Assembly: GCA_028279875.1 (NCBI GenBank)
Contig: JANQMU010000094.1
Span: 1-64,000, forward strand
Origin: Rhizobiaceae bacterium
GTDB lineage: Bacteria; Pseudomonadota; Alphaproteobacteria; Rhizobiales; Rhizobiaceae
DNA length: 64,000 nt
Direction of reading: 5' to 3'
Shown here: positions 54,755-64,000 of the stretch, piece after piece
Position numbering within the stretch: position 1 is the stretch's first letter
Layout of the letters: each line of letters starts with the position of its first letter
Program-made: the position numbers and the translations under genes
The notes under the pieces: generated by a model
Database searches by the model: none
The model's input: only the letters and a program-made list of their open reading frames with translations
What the model was told of the DNA's origin: nothing

Positions 54755-56341
54755 TCAGCCAGCCTTGCGGTCTTCCGCCTGGGCGGCAAGGATTTTCCGG
54801 ACCACCGTCACCAGGTCGTCTGCCTTGACGGTGATCTGCGCCGGCCGCGCCGCCCGCCAGGCGGCGTTGTCCTCGATATCCTCCGACAGCCGCTTGCCTT
54901 CGATCAGATCCTTGATCTGCACCGTGCCTTCATCGCGCTCCTGCGAGCCCTGAATGATCGCCACCGGACAGCCGCGCCGGTCGGCATATTGCAATTGCTT
55001 GCCGAAATTCTTCGGATTGCCCTGGAACATTTCGGCGCGGATGCCGGCGGCCCGCAGAGCCGCGACAAAGCGCTGATAATGCGCGATGCTTTCCGTGTCG
55101 CGGTCCATCACGCAGACGACGACCGGCGCGCCGGCGCCATGCCGGTCCAGTTTTCCAAGGTTCTTCAGGGCCGTCATCAGCCGCGATACGCCGATGGAAA
55201 ATCCGGTGGCGGGAACCGGCTGGCCCATGAAACGCGACACCAGCCCGTCATAGCGGCCGCCGCCGCCGACGGAGCCGAACTGCACAGTCTGGCCCTTTTC
55301 ATTGGTCACGTCGAACAGCAACTCGGCCTCATAGACCGGTCCGGTATAGTATTCGAGACCGCGAACGCAGCTCGGATCAATGGTGATCCGTTTGTCATTG
55401 TATCCCGCGGCTTCGAATATGTCGCGCATGGCAATGAGTTCCTGGGTGCCTTCCCGAACCATGTCATTGGCACCATAGTCGCTTTCCAGAATGGCTTCGG
55501 TGATGCTCTTCCTCACGGACCCCTCGCCGGCGGAAGCGAAAACGGGGTCCAGTGCATATCTCTGGCTCTCGTCGTCATGGCCGCTCGCCGCGATCGTCAC
55601 GAAATCCAAGAAGCGATTGATCTGGTCATCGCTCAATCCGACGCCTTTGATGAACGCGCCGCTTTCATCCTCGCGACCGGCCCCCAGCAATTCTATGACG
55701 CCGGATCGTCCAACCTTGTCCAGCTTGTCGATGGTTCTCAGGACATTGAGCCTCGTGTCGGCGTCAGCCTCGCCGCCGATGCCGATGGCGGCCATCACGC
55801 CGTCGAGCACCTTGCGGTTGTTGACCCGGATCACATAGTCGCCGCGGGCAATGCCGAGCGCTTCCATCGTATCGGCCATCATCATGCACATTTCGGCATC
55901 CGCCTGGACACCGGGCGCGCCGACCGTATCGGCGTCGAACTGCATGAACTGGCGGAAGCGGCCGGGGCCGGGTTTTTCATTGCGGAACACCCAGCCGTTC
56001 CGGTAGGTCCGGTAGGGAAGCTGGATGGTGTTGAAATTCTCCGCCACGTGGCGGGCCAGCGGCGCCGTCAGGTCATAGCGCAGGCTCATCCACTGATCGT
56101 CATCGTCGGTCAGCGAAAAAACGCCTTCATTCGGCCGGTCGCTGTCCGGCAGGAACTTGCCGAGCGCATCGGTATATTCGAACATCGGCGTTTCCACAGG
56201 GTCGAAACCGTAGAGTTCGAACACGCCGCGAATCCTGGCGATCATCGCATCCGTTGCGCGGATATCGTCCGGCGACCGGTCGACAAATCCGCGCGGCAGG
56301 CGCGCCTTCAGCCTCGGCTGTTTTTTTGTCTTCTGGCCCAT
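54755..56341 (-). CDS. hisS: Histidine-tRNA ligase
   Basis: 528 residues, the longer alphaproteobacterial form. Class II motif 2 appears in [31 protein letters not shown], the histidine-A loop is [12 protein letters not shown], and [15 protein letters not shown] follows near residue 359. It charges tRNA-His and heads the hisS-hisZ-hisG run. Confidence 0.96.
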   Translation of the reverse strand: MGQKTKKQPRLKARLPRGFVDRSPDDIRATDAMIARIRGVFELYGFDPVETPMFEYTDALGKFLPDSDRPNEGVFSLTDDDDQWMSLRYDLTAPLARHVAENFNTIQLPYRTYRNGWVFRNEKPGPGRFRQFMQFDADTVGAPGVQADAEMCMMMADTMEALGIARGDYVIRVNNRKVLDGVMAAIGIGGEADADTRLNVLRTIDKLDKVGRSGVIELLGAGREDESGAFIKGVGLSDDQINRFLDFVTIAASGHDDESQRYALDPVFASAGEGSVRKSITEAILESDYGANDMVREGTQELIAMRDIFEAAGYNDKRITIDPSCVRGLEYYTGPVYEAELLFDVTNEKGQTVQFGSVGGGGRYDGLVSRFMGQPVPATGFSIGVSRLMTALKNLGKLDRHGAGAPVVVCVMDRDTESIAHYQRFVAALRAAGIRAEMFQGNPKNFGKQLQYADRRGCPVAIIQGSQERDEGTVQIKDLIEGKRLSEDIEDNAAWRAARPAQITVKADDLVTVVRKILAAQAEDRKAG

Positions 56342-56448
56342 GTTCCGAGTTCCGGCGGTGCTGATCGAGGGTGTGGCCGCAGCGTGATTTGCGGAATGCG
56401 CGGCCTTCCTAACCTATCGGCTGCACAGCAGCAAGGCGCAGCAAGCCC

Positions 56449-57087
56449 TCAAGCGCGCGCCGGCCGCACAAAAGCCCGCCGCTCCCTTTCGCAGATCTCG
56501 CGCACGAAACAGCCCTCGATATGGTCATTGACCATGCCCATGGCCTGCATGAAGGCATAGACCGTCGTCGGGCCGACGAAACTCCAGCCGCGTTTTTTCA
56601 GATCCTTAGAAATCGCCGTCGATGTTTCGGTTTTGGCGAGCGCCATCAGCGTGTCATGGTCGAGTGTCGCCGGACGTTGGTCGGGGCCCGGTTCGAAGGC
56701 CCAGAAATAGGCGGCCAGCGAGCCGAACTCGTCACGCATTTCCTGCGCCCGCCGGGCATTGTTGATGGTCGAATTGATTTTACCGCGATGGCGGATGATG
56801 CCGGCATCATTGACCAGCCGCTCGACATCCGCGTCACCGAAGCCGGCCACGGCGTCGATGTCGAAGCCGGCGAAGGCGGCGCGAAAACTCTCCCGCTTGC
56901 GCAGGATCGTCAGCCAGGACAGGCCCGACTGAAAGCCCTCAAGGCAGATCTTTTCAAACAGTCTCGTGTCATCCGAAACCGGTCGGCCCCACTCCTCGTC
57001 ATGATAGACGCGATAGTCGTCCTTTCCGCCGTGCCAGAAGCAGCGCGGCTTTCCGTCGGGTTCTATTGTGAGTCCGGATGTCGGCAT
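56449..57087 (-). CDS. tag: DNA-3-methyladenine glycosylase I
   Basis: 212 residues. It excises 3-methyladenine from DNA. The zinc ligands Cys16 and His29 lie in PRCFWHGGKDDYRVYHDEEWG and the C-terminal pair in NDHIEGC. EGFQSGLSWLTILRKRE near residue 50 is the catalytic region. The gene is commonly next to hisS in Hyphomicrobiales. Confidence 0.94.
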   Translation of the reverse strand: MPTSGLTIEPDGKPRCFWHGGKDDYRVYHDEEWGRPVSDDTRLFEKICLEGFQSGLSWLTILRKRESFRAAFAGFDIDAVAGFGDADVERLVNDAGIIRHRGKINSTINNARRAQEMRDEFGSLAAYFWAFEPGPDQRPATLDHDTLMALAKTETSTAISKDLKKRGWSFVGPTTVYAFMQAMGMVNDHIEGCFVREICERERRAFVRPARA

Positions 57088-57333
57088 TTTTCTTCCCTTG
57101 TGCCATGGTTAATCGGCGATCCGGCCGGTTTAGCGATCGGTTAACCGGATTTTTCAACCGGTCGATAACCTTGCCAAAAGCTTTGTCGGCGGATTCGCAT
57201 TTTATCGATTTCGATTCACCTTTGAGTCTCTTTGCGTCGCCAGTGTCAACGGACAATCTGCTCGCCGCCCGCGTATCCCGTCGCCGGGATGCGTGCGCTC
57301 CATTGTTGTCTGACGAAAGGGTGTATCCGTCCG

Positions 57334-58065
57334 ATGAAAACCAAATTCCTCATTCTTGCCGCCCTGTGCGTCGGCGTGGCCTCCGGTTCTGCGCAGGCCA
57401 ATGACCGCTACGGCCAGAGGCCGCCGGTGGTCCTCAGCCCGGACCTTTCGGCCCCGTGGGTTACGCAGTTGCGGCAGCGCGGAACGGCACACGGGGCAGG
57501 CCCGATCGTCTCCAGGAAGCGCACCATGCGCCAGGCTGCCGTCCCCCGCAAGAAGGCCACCCGCCGCGTTTCGGTGCAGCGTCGCGATCAGGCCAGGGCG
57601 CAGACGATGAATCCGGTCTATCTGCCGCAGACCGTGCCCTATCAAAGCTCGCACAAGCCGGGCACCATCATCATCGACACGCCGAGCCGCTTTCTCTATC
57701 TGGTACTCGAAAACGGCCAGGCGCGGCGCTATGGAGTCGGTGTCGGCAAACCGGGTTTCGAATGGGCCGGGACCCATCGCGTCACGCAAAAACGCGAATG
57801 GCCCGACTGGCGGCCTCCTGCGCAGATGATCGCCCGGGAAAAGAAGAAGGGACGGATCCTTCCGACCTATATGCCGGGCGGGCCATCCAACCCGCTGGGC
57901 GCCCGGGCGCTCTATCTCGGCTCAACCCTGTACCGCATCCACGGCACCAATCAGCCCTGGACGATTGGCAGCGCGGTGTCGTCCGGCTGTATCCGCATGC
58001 GCAATGAGGATGTCGTGGACCTTTATGAGCGGGTCGGAAACGGCACCAAGGTCGTCGTGATCTGA
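57334..58065 (+). CDS. L,D-transpeptidase (YkuD domain)
   Basis: 243 residues from the ATG at 57334. The Sec signal is MKTKFLILAALCVGVASGSAQA. The catalytic motif HGTNQPWTIGSAVSSGCIRM near residue 205 holds the His and Cys. It remodels peptidoglycan with 3-3 cross-links. It is a close paralogue of the next gene: the segments from GTIIIDT through YGVGVG, and WPDWRPPAQMIAREKKKGRI, recur there. Confidence 0.93.
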   Translation: MKTKFLILAALCVGVASGSAQANDRYGQRPPVVLSPDLSAPWVTQLRQRGTAHGAGPIVSRKRTMRQAAVPRKKATRRVSVQRRDQARAQTMNPVYLPQTVPYQSSHKPGTIIIDTPSRFLYLVLENGQARRYGVGVGKPGFEWAGTHRVTQKREWPDWRPPAQMIAREKKKGRILPTYMPGGPSNPLGARALYLGSTLYRIHGTNQPWTIGSAVSSGCIRMRNEDVVDLYERVGNGTKVVVI

Positions 58066-58404
58066 TTGCAGCGGGATTGAGATCCAGCCTTTTTCAGGGG
58101 TCGGAGCGCGTGTTCCGGCCCCTTTATCTGTCGGAATTGGCGCCCCGGCGACGAATCGCGCCTCCGATGTGAATATCTCCATTGTAACAATTCAGACAAC
58201 TTCCAATAGTATCCGCTTCGCGGCGGCGATCGGCTGGTGAGGTAAACATATGAAACAATGTCAGGTTCCGACAGCCAATACACGCAATGGAAGAATTGTC
58301 TTGTTTTTGCCGTGATCACTTTCTCTTTATCTTTCGTCTCTATTCTTGCAACCCTGTATACGAGTGTTACCCTGAGTGAAGAGAAAATGGAGAGGAGTGT
58401 AACT
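58066..58404. other. Intergenic region between two L,D-transpeptidase genes
   Basis: 339 bases that hold the terminator at 58097-58127 near the upstream end and the leader of the second enzyme. An open frame continues upstream of the chosen start but does not look like a signal peptide. Nothing else is supported. Confidence 0.6.
58097..58127 (+). terminator. Rho-independent terminator after the first L,D-transpeptidase
   Basis: A 9-bp stem, GGGGTCGGA against TCCGGCCCC, with an 8-base loop is followed by TTT. It lies 31 bases after the stop codon. Confidence 0.7.
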
Positions 58405-59103
58405 GTGAGCAAGCTCGTTTCGCCATTGCTCGCCGTGGCGCTGATCGTAGGATCTCTCGCTGTGGCCGATGTGGCACATGCCTTCATGCGCGATGAAACG
58501 GTCGCCCGGCAGGGCGTGCCGACCGATGTGGTCAATGTATCGACCCAGCGCAAACAGCCAAAAGCCAAATATATGCGCAAGAAGGTCCGCATCGAGACGC
58601 GGGAGCGGCCTGGAACAATCATCATCGATACCCAGCGCAAATTTCTCTATTTCATCGAGGCCAACGGCAAGGCGACCCGCTACGGTGTCGGCGTCGGCCG
58701 TGAAGGGTTCGGCTGGGCCGGAACGGTCAAGGTCGGGCGCAAGGCCGAGTGGCCCGACTGGCGACCGCCGGCCAGCATGATCGCCCGCGAGAAGCGCAAG
58801 GGCCGGATCATCCCGACCTATGTCAAGGGCGGCATCAACAACCCGCTGGGCGCCCGGGCGCTGTATCTGCACAAGGGCGGCCGCGACACGATCTATCGCA
58901 TTCACGGCACCAACCAGCCCTGGACGATCGGCCTCAACATGTCCTCCGGCTGCATCCGCATGATGAACAAGGACGTCAAGCACCTCTACAAGCGGGCGCC
59001 TGTCGGCGCCAAGGTGATCGTCATCGGCCCCAACAGCCGCAATGCCTCGAAAATCTACCGGGAAAAAGGTATCGACATTCTGGCGACCCTGTTTCGCAAT
59101 TAG
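58405..59103 (+). CDS. L,D-transpeptidase (YkuD domain)
   Basis: 232 residues from a GTG at 58405 preceded by GGAGAGGAG, which yields the signal peptide MSKLVSPLLAVALIVGSLAV. The frame extends upstream to 58258, but that part is not signal-like. The catalytic HGTNQPWTIGLNMSSGCIRM motif is near residue 170. It is a tandem paralogue of the preceding gene; the first has its own terminator, so the two are separately transcribed. Confidence 0.92.
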   Translation: MSKLVSPLLAVALIVGSLAVADVAHAFMRDETVARQGVPTDVVNVSTQRKQPKAKYMRKKVRIETRERPGTIIIDTQRKFLYFIEANGKATRYGVGVGREGFGWAGTVKVGRKAEWPDWRPPASMIAREKRKGRIIPTYVKGGINNPLGARALYLHKGGRDTIYRIHGTNQPWTIGLNMSSGCIRMMNKDVKHLYKRAPVGAKVIVIGPNSRNASKIYREKGIDILATLFRN

Positions 59104-59434
59104 GACAAAGGCGGTTTAAGACCGCCGGCCATCAAAGCCGCGGCCGCCTTTTGGCGTCTGCGGCTTTTCCATTTCAGCCGGCATCGACACAGTGTTCGCG
59201 ATTCGGAAACAATCATCCCGATCAGCGGCTGAATACCGAGGCCGGTTGCGACAAAGATCTCTTGTAAAACAGCGGCTTGCAGGCCCGGCCGTCCGCTCTG
59301 TCAGCCCGTTCACGGCACGCATGCCGGCCATGCAGGGCGCGCCCGGCGGCGCCTTTCTTTCCCGATACGACAGACCTATGTGGGAATCGGCGCCCCGTCA
59401 GGGGCACAGACAATCAGACAGGATCCCATCATTC
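59104..59434. other. Intergenic region before the glutathione transferase gene
   Basis: 331 bases. A hairpin at 59110-59126 lies just after the transpeptidase stop. The rest is the leader of the glutathione transferase gene; no other gene or element is recognised. Confidence 0.55.
59110..59126 (+). terminator. Possible terminator hairpin
   Basis: GGCGGT-N5-ACCGCC, 6 bases after the stop codon. It has no T-run of its own. An alternative fold pairs AAAGGCGG with CCGCCTTTT at 59144-59152. Confidence 0.4.
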
Positions 59435-60139
59435 ATGAACGCATTTGCATCATTTCCCGTGGCCGAGCGCTGGAAGCCGGCCGATCCCGGTATCATCCAG
59501 CTCTATTCCTTTCCCACGCCCAACGGCGTCAAGGTCGCAATTGCCCTGGAGGAAATCGGCCTGCCCTATGAGGCGCATCTCGTCGACATCCGCAAGGACG
59601 ATCAGAAGACACCGCAATTCCTGTCCCTCAATCCCAACGGCAAGATTCCGGCGCTGATCGATCCGGACGGACCGGACGGCGGGCCGATCGGCATTTTCGA
59701 ATCCGGCGCCATCCTGCTCTATCTGTCCGAAAAGACCGGCAAGCTGATCCCTGCCGATGCGACGGCTCGCGTCGAGTGCATTCAGTGGCTGTTTTTCCAG
59801 ATGGGCGGGGTCGGCCCGATGTTCGGCCAGTTCGGCCATTTCTACAAATTTGCCGCCGACAAGGTCACCGATCCCTATCCGACCGAGCGCTATCGGGTCG
59901 AAACGCGCCGCCTTCTCGAGGTGTTGGACCGACGCCTCGACGGGCGTCAGTGGCTGGCCGGCGACATGTACACCATTGCCGACATCGCGACATTTCCGTG
60001 GGTCCGCACCGTCCGCGACTTCTACGAAGCAGGGGAGGCAGTCGGCCTCGACGATTTCGACAATGTCACGGGCTGGCTGGAGCGCTGTCTTGAACGTCCC
60101 GCAAGCATCAAGGGTTTGAACGTTCCGGCACGTCCCTGA
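59435..60139 (+). CDS. Glutathione S-transferase, YfcG/nu-class-like
   Basis: 234 residues from the ATG at 59435. The thioredoxin-like domain starts IQLYSFPTPNGVKVAIALEE, with the TPNG motif of YfcG-like enzymes, and NGKIPALID and ESGAILLYLSEK follow. The C-terminal helical domain ends in IADIATFPWV. YfcG-type proteins reduce disulfides with glutathione. The window also encodes gshA, the first glutathione enzyme. Confidence 0.9.
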   Translation: MNAFASFPVAERWKPADPGIIQLYSFPTPNGVKVAIALEEIGLPYEAHLVDIRKDDQKTPQFLSLNPNGKIPALIDPDGPDGGPIGIFESGAILLYLSEKTGKLIPADATARVECIQWLFFQMGGVGPMFGQFGHFYKFAADKVTDPYPTERYRVETRRLLEVLDRRLDGRQWLAGDMYTIADIATFPWVRTVRDFYEAGEAVGLDDFDNVTGWLERCLERPASIKGLNVPARP

Positions 60140-60171
60140 TCCTGGGCAGTCGTCGACGCTATCCGCACAAC

Positions 60172-60200
60172 AAAAAAGGCGGCCCGAAGACCGCCTTTTC
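60172..60200. terminator. Bidirectional terminator between GST and groEL
   Basis: AAAAGGCGG at 60174-60182 pairs with CCGCCTTTT at 60191-60199. The A-run and T-run on either side allow termination of the convergent GST and groEL transcripts. Confidence 0.85.
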
Positions 60201-60220
60201 GTTTCGATTGGCAGGCGGAC

Positions 60221-61870
<1,650 letters not shown>

Positions 61871-61930
61871 TCATTTCTGGGCTGTTCGCCCGAATTCGAA
61901 AAGGAGAGGTTACTGATTGATGTGTTCGGC

Positions 61931-62227
61931 TCAGCCGATCACGCCCATGATGTCGGATTCCTTCATGATCAGAAGTTCCTCGCCATCGAGCTTGACCTCG
62001 GTTCCGGACCACTTGCCGAAGAGAATGCGGTCGCCCGCCTTGACGTCCAGGGCAATGATGTTGCCACTGTCGTCGCGCGCACCGTTTCCGGTGGCGACGA
62101 CTTCGCCTTCGGACGGCTTCTCTTTTGCGGTGTCGGGAATGATGATGCCGCCTGCGGTCTTTTCTTCGGACTCAACGCGGCGCACGACAACGCGGTCGTG
62201 CAAAGGACGGAAATTGGTTTTTGCCAT
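61931..62227 (-). CDS. groES: Co-chaperonin GroES
   Basis: 98 residues. [20 protein letters not shown] at the start, with the mobile loop [10 protein letters not shown], is diagnostic. It caps GroEL. The CIRCE operator lies 54 bases upstream of its start. Confidence 0.98.
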   Translation of the reverse strand: MAKTNFRPLHDRVVVRRVESEEKTAGGIIIPDTAKEKPSEGEVVATGNGARDDSGNIIALDVKAGDRILFGKWSGTEVKLDGEELLIMKESDIMGVIG

Positions 62228-62280
62228 TGTCTATACCCTCGATCGAATGACACGCCGGGCGAAATGCCCGGCCATGAAAA

Positions 62281-62307
62281 CTAGCACTCACCTAAGACGA
62301 GTGCTAA
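62281..62307 (-). promoter_or_regulatory. CIRCE element, HrcA operator of groESL
   Basis: TAGCACTC-N9-GAGTGCTA, matching the CIRCE consensus apart from the first base of one outer arm. It lies between the promoter region and the groES start. HrcA repressor binds it and is released on heat shock. Confidence 0.93.
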
Positions 62308-62539
62308 TCGACGCACGAGATAGTGATGTCACGATCCGGAGTCAAGATTGTCGAGTGAAATAAAGCGGCGGGCTTTCGGCTTCCTTAACGAGCCGACGAA
62401 GACCGGCGCGAAATAGGCCGATGCGAAGATCATTTACGATCATTGGGGCTTGTTTTCTGAACGCCGATAGCCGATGTCTGCCGCAGCACCGCGATGATGA
62501 GACCATCGTCGTCACAGCCTCACGGAACCGCACAGCGCC

Positions 62540-63388
62540 ATGTTGAACAAAATCGATCGCCTTGCCGATCTTCGCGACCGCTACGATGTGATCTTCTGCG
62601 ATGTCTGGGGCGTCCTGCACAATGGTGTCGAAGCCCGGCCCTTCGCCGGCGAAGCGTTGAGTGCCTTTCGCGGGCAGGGCGGTGCGGTGGTCCTCATCAC
62701 CAATTCGCCGCGGCGACGGGACTCGGTCGGCGAACAGCTCGACATGATCGGCGTCGACCCGCAGGCCTATGACCGCATCGTCACATCGGGCGATGTGACC
62801 CGCGATCTGATCGCCGCCGGGCCGGACCGGATCTATTTCATCGGTCCGGAAAGGGACCGGCCGCTGCTTGCCGGCCTCGGCGTCACGGATGTGGGCCTGG
62901 ACGATGCCGGCATTGTCGTGTGCACCGGATTGTTCGATGACGAACAGGAAACGGCCGATCAATATGTGTCGATCCTCGAGGACTTCAAGAGCCGTGATCT
63001 GTCCTTCATCTGCGCCAATCCCGATCTTGTCGTCGAACGCGGATCGCGGCTTATCCCGTGCGCCGGATCGATTGCTGCTCTCTATGAGCAGATGGGCGGC
63101 ACAACCCTGATTTCCGGCAAGCCCCATGCGCCGATTTACCAGGCCGCGCTCGCACAGGCAGAAGAGATGCGCGGCGGGGTCGTCAAAGACCGCATTCTCG
63201 CGATCGGCGACGGTTTGCCGACGGATGTCAAGGGCGCGCGGGATTTTGGTCTCGACCTGCTTTACATTTCCGACGGCATCCACACGGCGCAATATACCGA
63301 TGGCGGAAAGGTTCATGACGGCCGCCTGGAAACCTTCCTGCAGCGTCACGGTGCCGACCCGGTCGGCTGGATGCAGCGCCTGAGATAG
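62540..63388 (+). CDS. HAD-superfamily phosphatase, TIGR01459 type
   Basis: 282 residues. The nucleophile motif DVWGVLHNGVEARP near residue 20 and the C-terminal acid motif ILAIGDGLPTDVKGARDFG near residue 216 define a HAD class II hydrolase of the TIGR01459 family. Its substrate is unsettled. The position between groESL and ribF is common in Hyphomicrobiales. Confidence 0.9.
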   Translation: MLNKIDRLADLRDRYDVIFCDVWGVLHNGVEARPFAGEALSAFRGQGGAVVLITNSPRRRDSVGEQLDMIGVDPQAYDRIVTSGDVTRDLIAAGPDRIYFIGPERDRPLLAGLGVTDVGLDDAGIVVCTGLFDDEQETADQYVSILEDFKSRDLSFICANPDLVVERGSRLIPCAGSIAALYEQMGGTTLISGKPHAPIYQAALAQAEEMRGGVVKDRILAIGDGLPTDVKGARDFGLDLLYISDGIHTAQYTDGGKVHDGRLETFLQRHGADPVGWMQRLR

Positions 63389-63398
63389 GGGCCGGCCG

Positions 63399-64000
63399 AT
63401 GATGCGTATCGAAACTCTTGAGGATTTTCCGCAAAGCCTGCGCGGCGGCGTCCTGGCGATCGGAAATTTTGACGGCGTTCACCGGGGGCACCAGGCCGTA
63501 TTGAGCGAGGCGCTGCGCTGCCGGACGTCTGATGCGGTGCCGGCGACGGCCCTGACATTCGAGCCCCATCCGCGCACGGTTTTCAAACCGGAAGCACCGG
63601 TTTTCCGGCTGACGCCGGCGCCGCTGAAGGCGCGGCTGATCGGTGCCATGGGCTTTGAAGCGATCGTTGAGCTGCCCTTCACCCGCGCATTCGCGCAAAA
63701 CTCGGCCGCCGCCTTTGTCGAAAACGTCCTGGTCGACAGTCTCGGCATCCGCCATGTCGTCACCGGCTTCAATTTTCATTTCGGCAAGGGACGGCAGGGC
63801 AGCCCCGAATTCCTCCGTGAAATCGGCGCGCGGTACGGGTTCGACGTCACGGTGGTCGAACCGTTTACCGACGAGAACACCGCGCTTGTCTCTTCCAGCC
63901 ATATTCGCCAGTGCCTGGGCGAAGGCGATGTCGCCGAGGCTGCCGGGCTTCTGGGCTATCGCTACTGCGTCGAAGCCGCGGTCGTCCGCGGCAAGCAACT
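63399..64000 (+). CDS. ribF: Bifunctional riboflavin kinase/FAD synthetase, 5' part
   Basis: About 200 residues are visible before the window ends, covering the FAD-synthetase (adenylyltransferase) domain. AIGNFDGVHRGHQAVL near residue 20 is the nucleotidyl-transfer motif and GFNFHFGKGRQGS near residue 123 and SSSHIRQCL near residue 166 are conserved. The kinase domain is beyond the edge. The start is ATG-ATG at 63399, 10 bases after the HAD gene, which suggests coupling. Confidence 0.94.
   Translation, partial: MMRIETLEDFPQSLRGGVLAIGNFDGVHRGHQAVLSEALRCRTSDAVPATALTFEPHPRTVFKPEAPVFRLTPAPLKARLIGAMGFEAIVELPFTRAFAQNSAAAFVENVLVDSLGIRHVVTGFNFHFGKGRQGSPEFLREIGARYGFDVTVVEPFTDENTALVSSSHIRQCLGEGDVAEAAGLLGYRYCVEAAVVRGKQ

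Overview
The window looks like the chromosome of a GC-rich alphaproteobacterium, most likely of the order Hyphomicrobiales (Rhizobiales). The basis is gene order and family type: hisS-hisZ-hisG next to tag, groES-groEL with a CIRCE element beside a TIGR01459 HAD phosphatase and ribF, rsmE beside a plant-type gshA, and glcDEF. No rRNA, tRNA, integrase, CRISPR array or intact insertion sequence was recognised. Assignment below order level is not possible from the sequence alone.

Layout. 0.1-5.2 kb (minus strand): gshA, rsmE, a conserved hypothetical gene, a LysE exporter, a class I glutamine amidotransferase and a GntR regulator. 5.3-5.6 kb: a MITE-like element with long terminal inverted repeats. 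5.7-7.0 kb: a DUF3422 membrane protein. 7.2-11.3 kb (minus): a visibly AT-richer three-gene operon coding for a STAS-GHKL ATPase, a protein with two degenerate phosphoribosyltransferase-like motifs, and an MTAN/PNP-type nucleosidase. It abuts a nitrilase gene that lacks its 3' end. This is the main candidate for an undescribed system, probably defence or stress related. 13.3-19 kb: a branched-chain-amino-acid-type (Liv) ABC transporter operon plus an alpha/beta hydrolase. 19-22.6 kb (minus): tetR, enoyl-CoA hydratase, acyl-CoA ligase and two MaoC hydratases. A 23-bp identical operator precedes both the transporter operon and tetR, so the two blocks look like one uptake-and-degradation regulon.

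22.7-31.9 kb: a LysM protein; an XRE-cupin regulator with kbl-tdh (threonine to glycine and acetyl-CoA), which share an upstream motif; a Zymomonas-like pyruvate decarboxylase, an enzyme uncommon in bacteria; a methyltransferase; an MFS exporter; a higBA toxin-antitoxin module; and an intact nitrilase. 32-41.9 kb: an ABC-2 exporter; a LysR regulator divergent from glcD-glcE-(membrane protein)-glcF; a RelE/XRE toxin-antitoxin module; a SnoaL-like protein; a Tat-exported L,D-transpeptidase; and an OmpA-type lipoprotein.

42-52.9 kb: a carbohydrate cluster containing an arabinonate-type dehydratase, a MalEFGK-type ABC transporter, a GH2 glycosidase, an SDR dehydrogenase and a GntR regulator. 52.9-64 kb is core: hisG-hisZ-hisS, tag, two tandem L,D-transpeptidases, a glutathione transferase, groEL-groES, a HAD phosphatase and the 5' part of ribF, which runs off the window. 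Starts were moved from the longest open frame where a ribosome-binding site, family length or operator position supported it.
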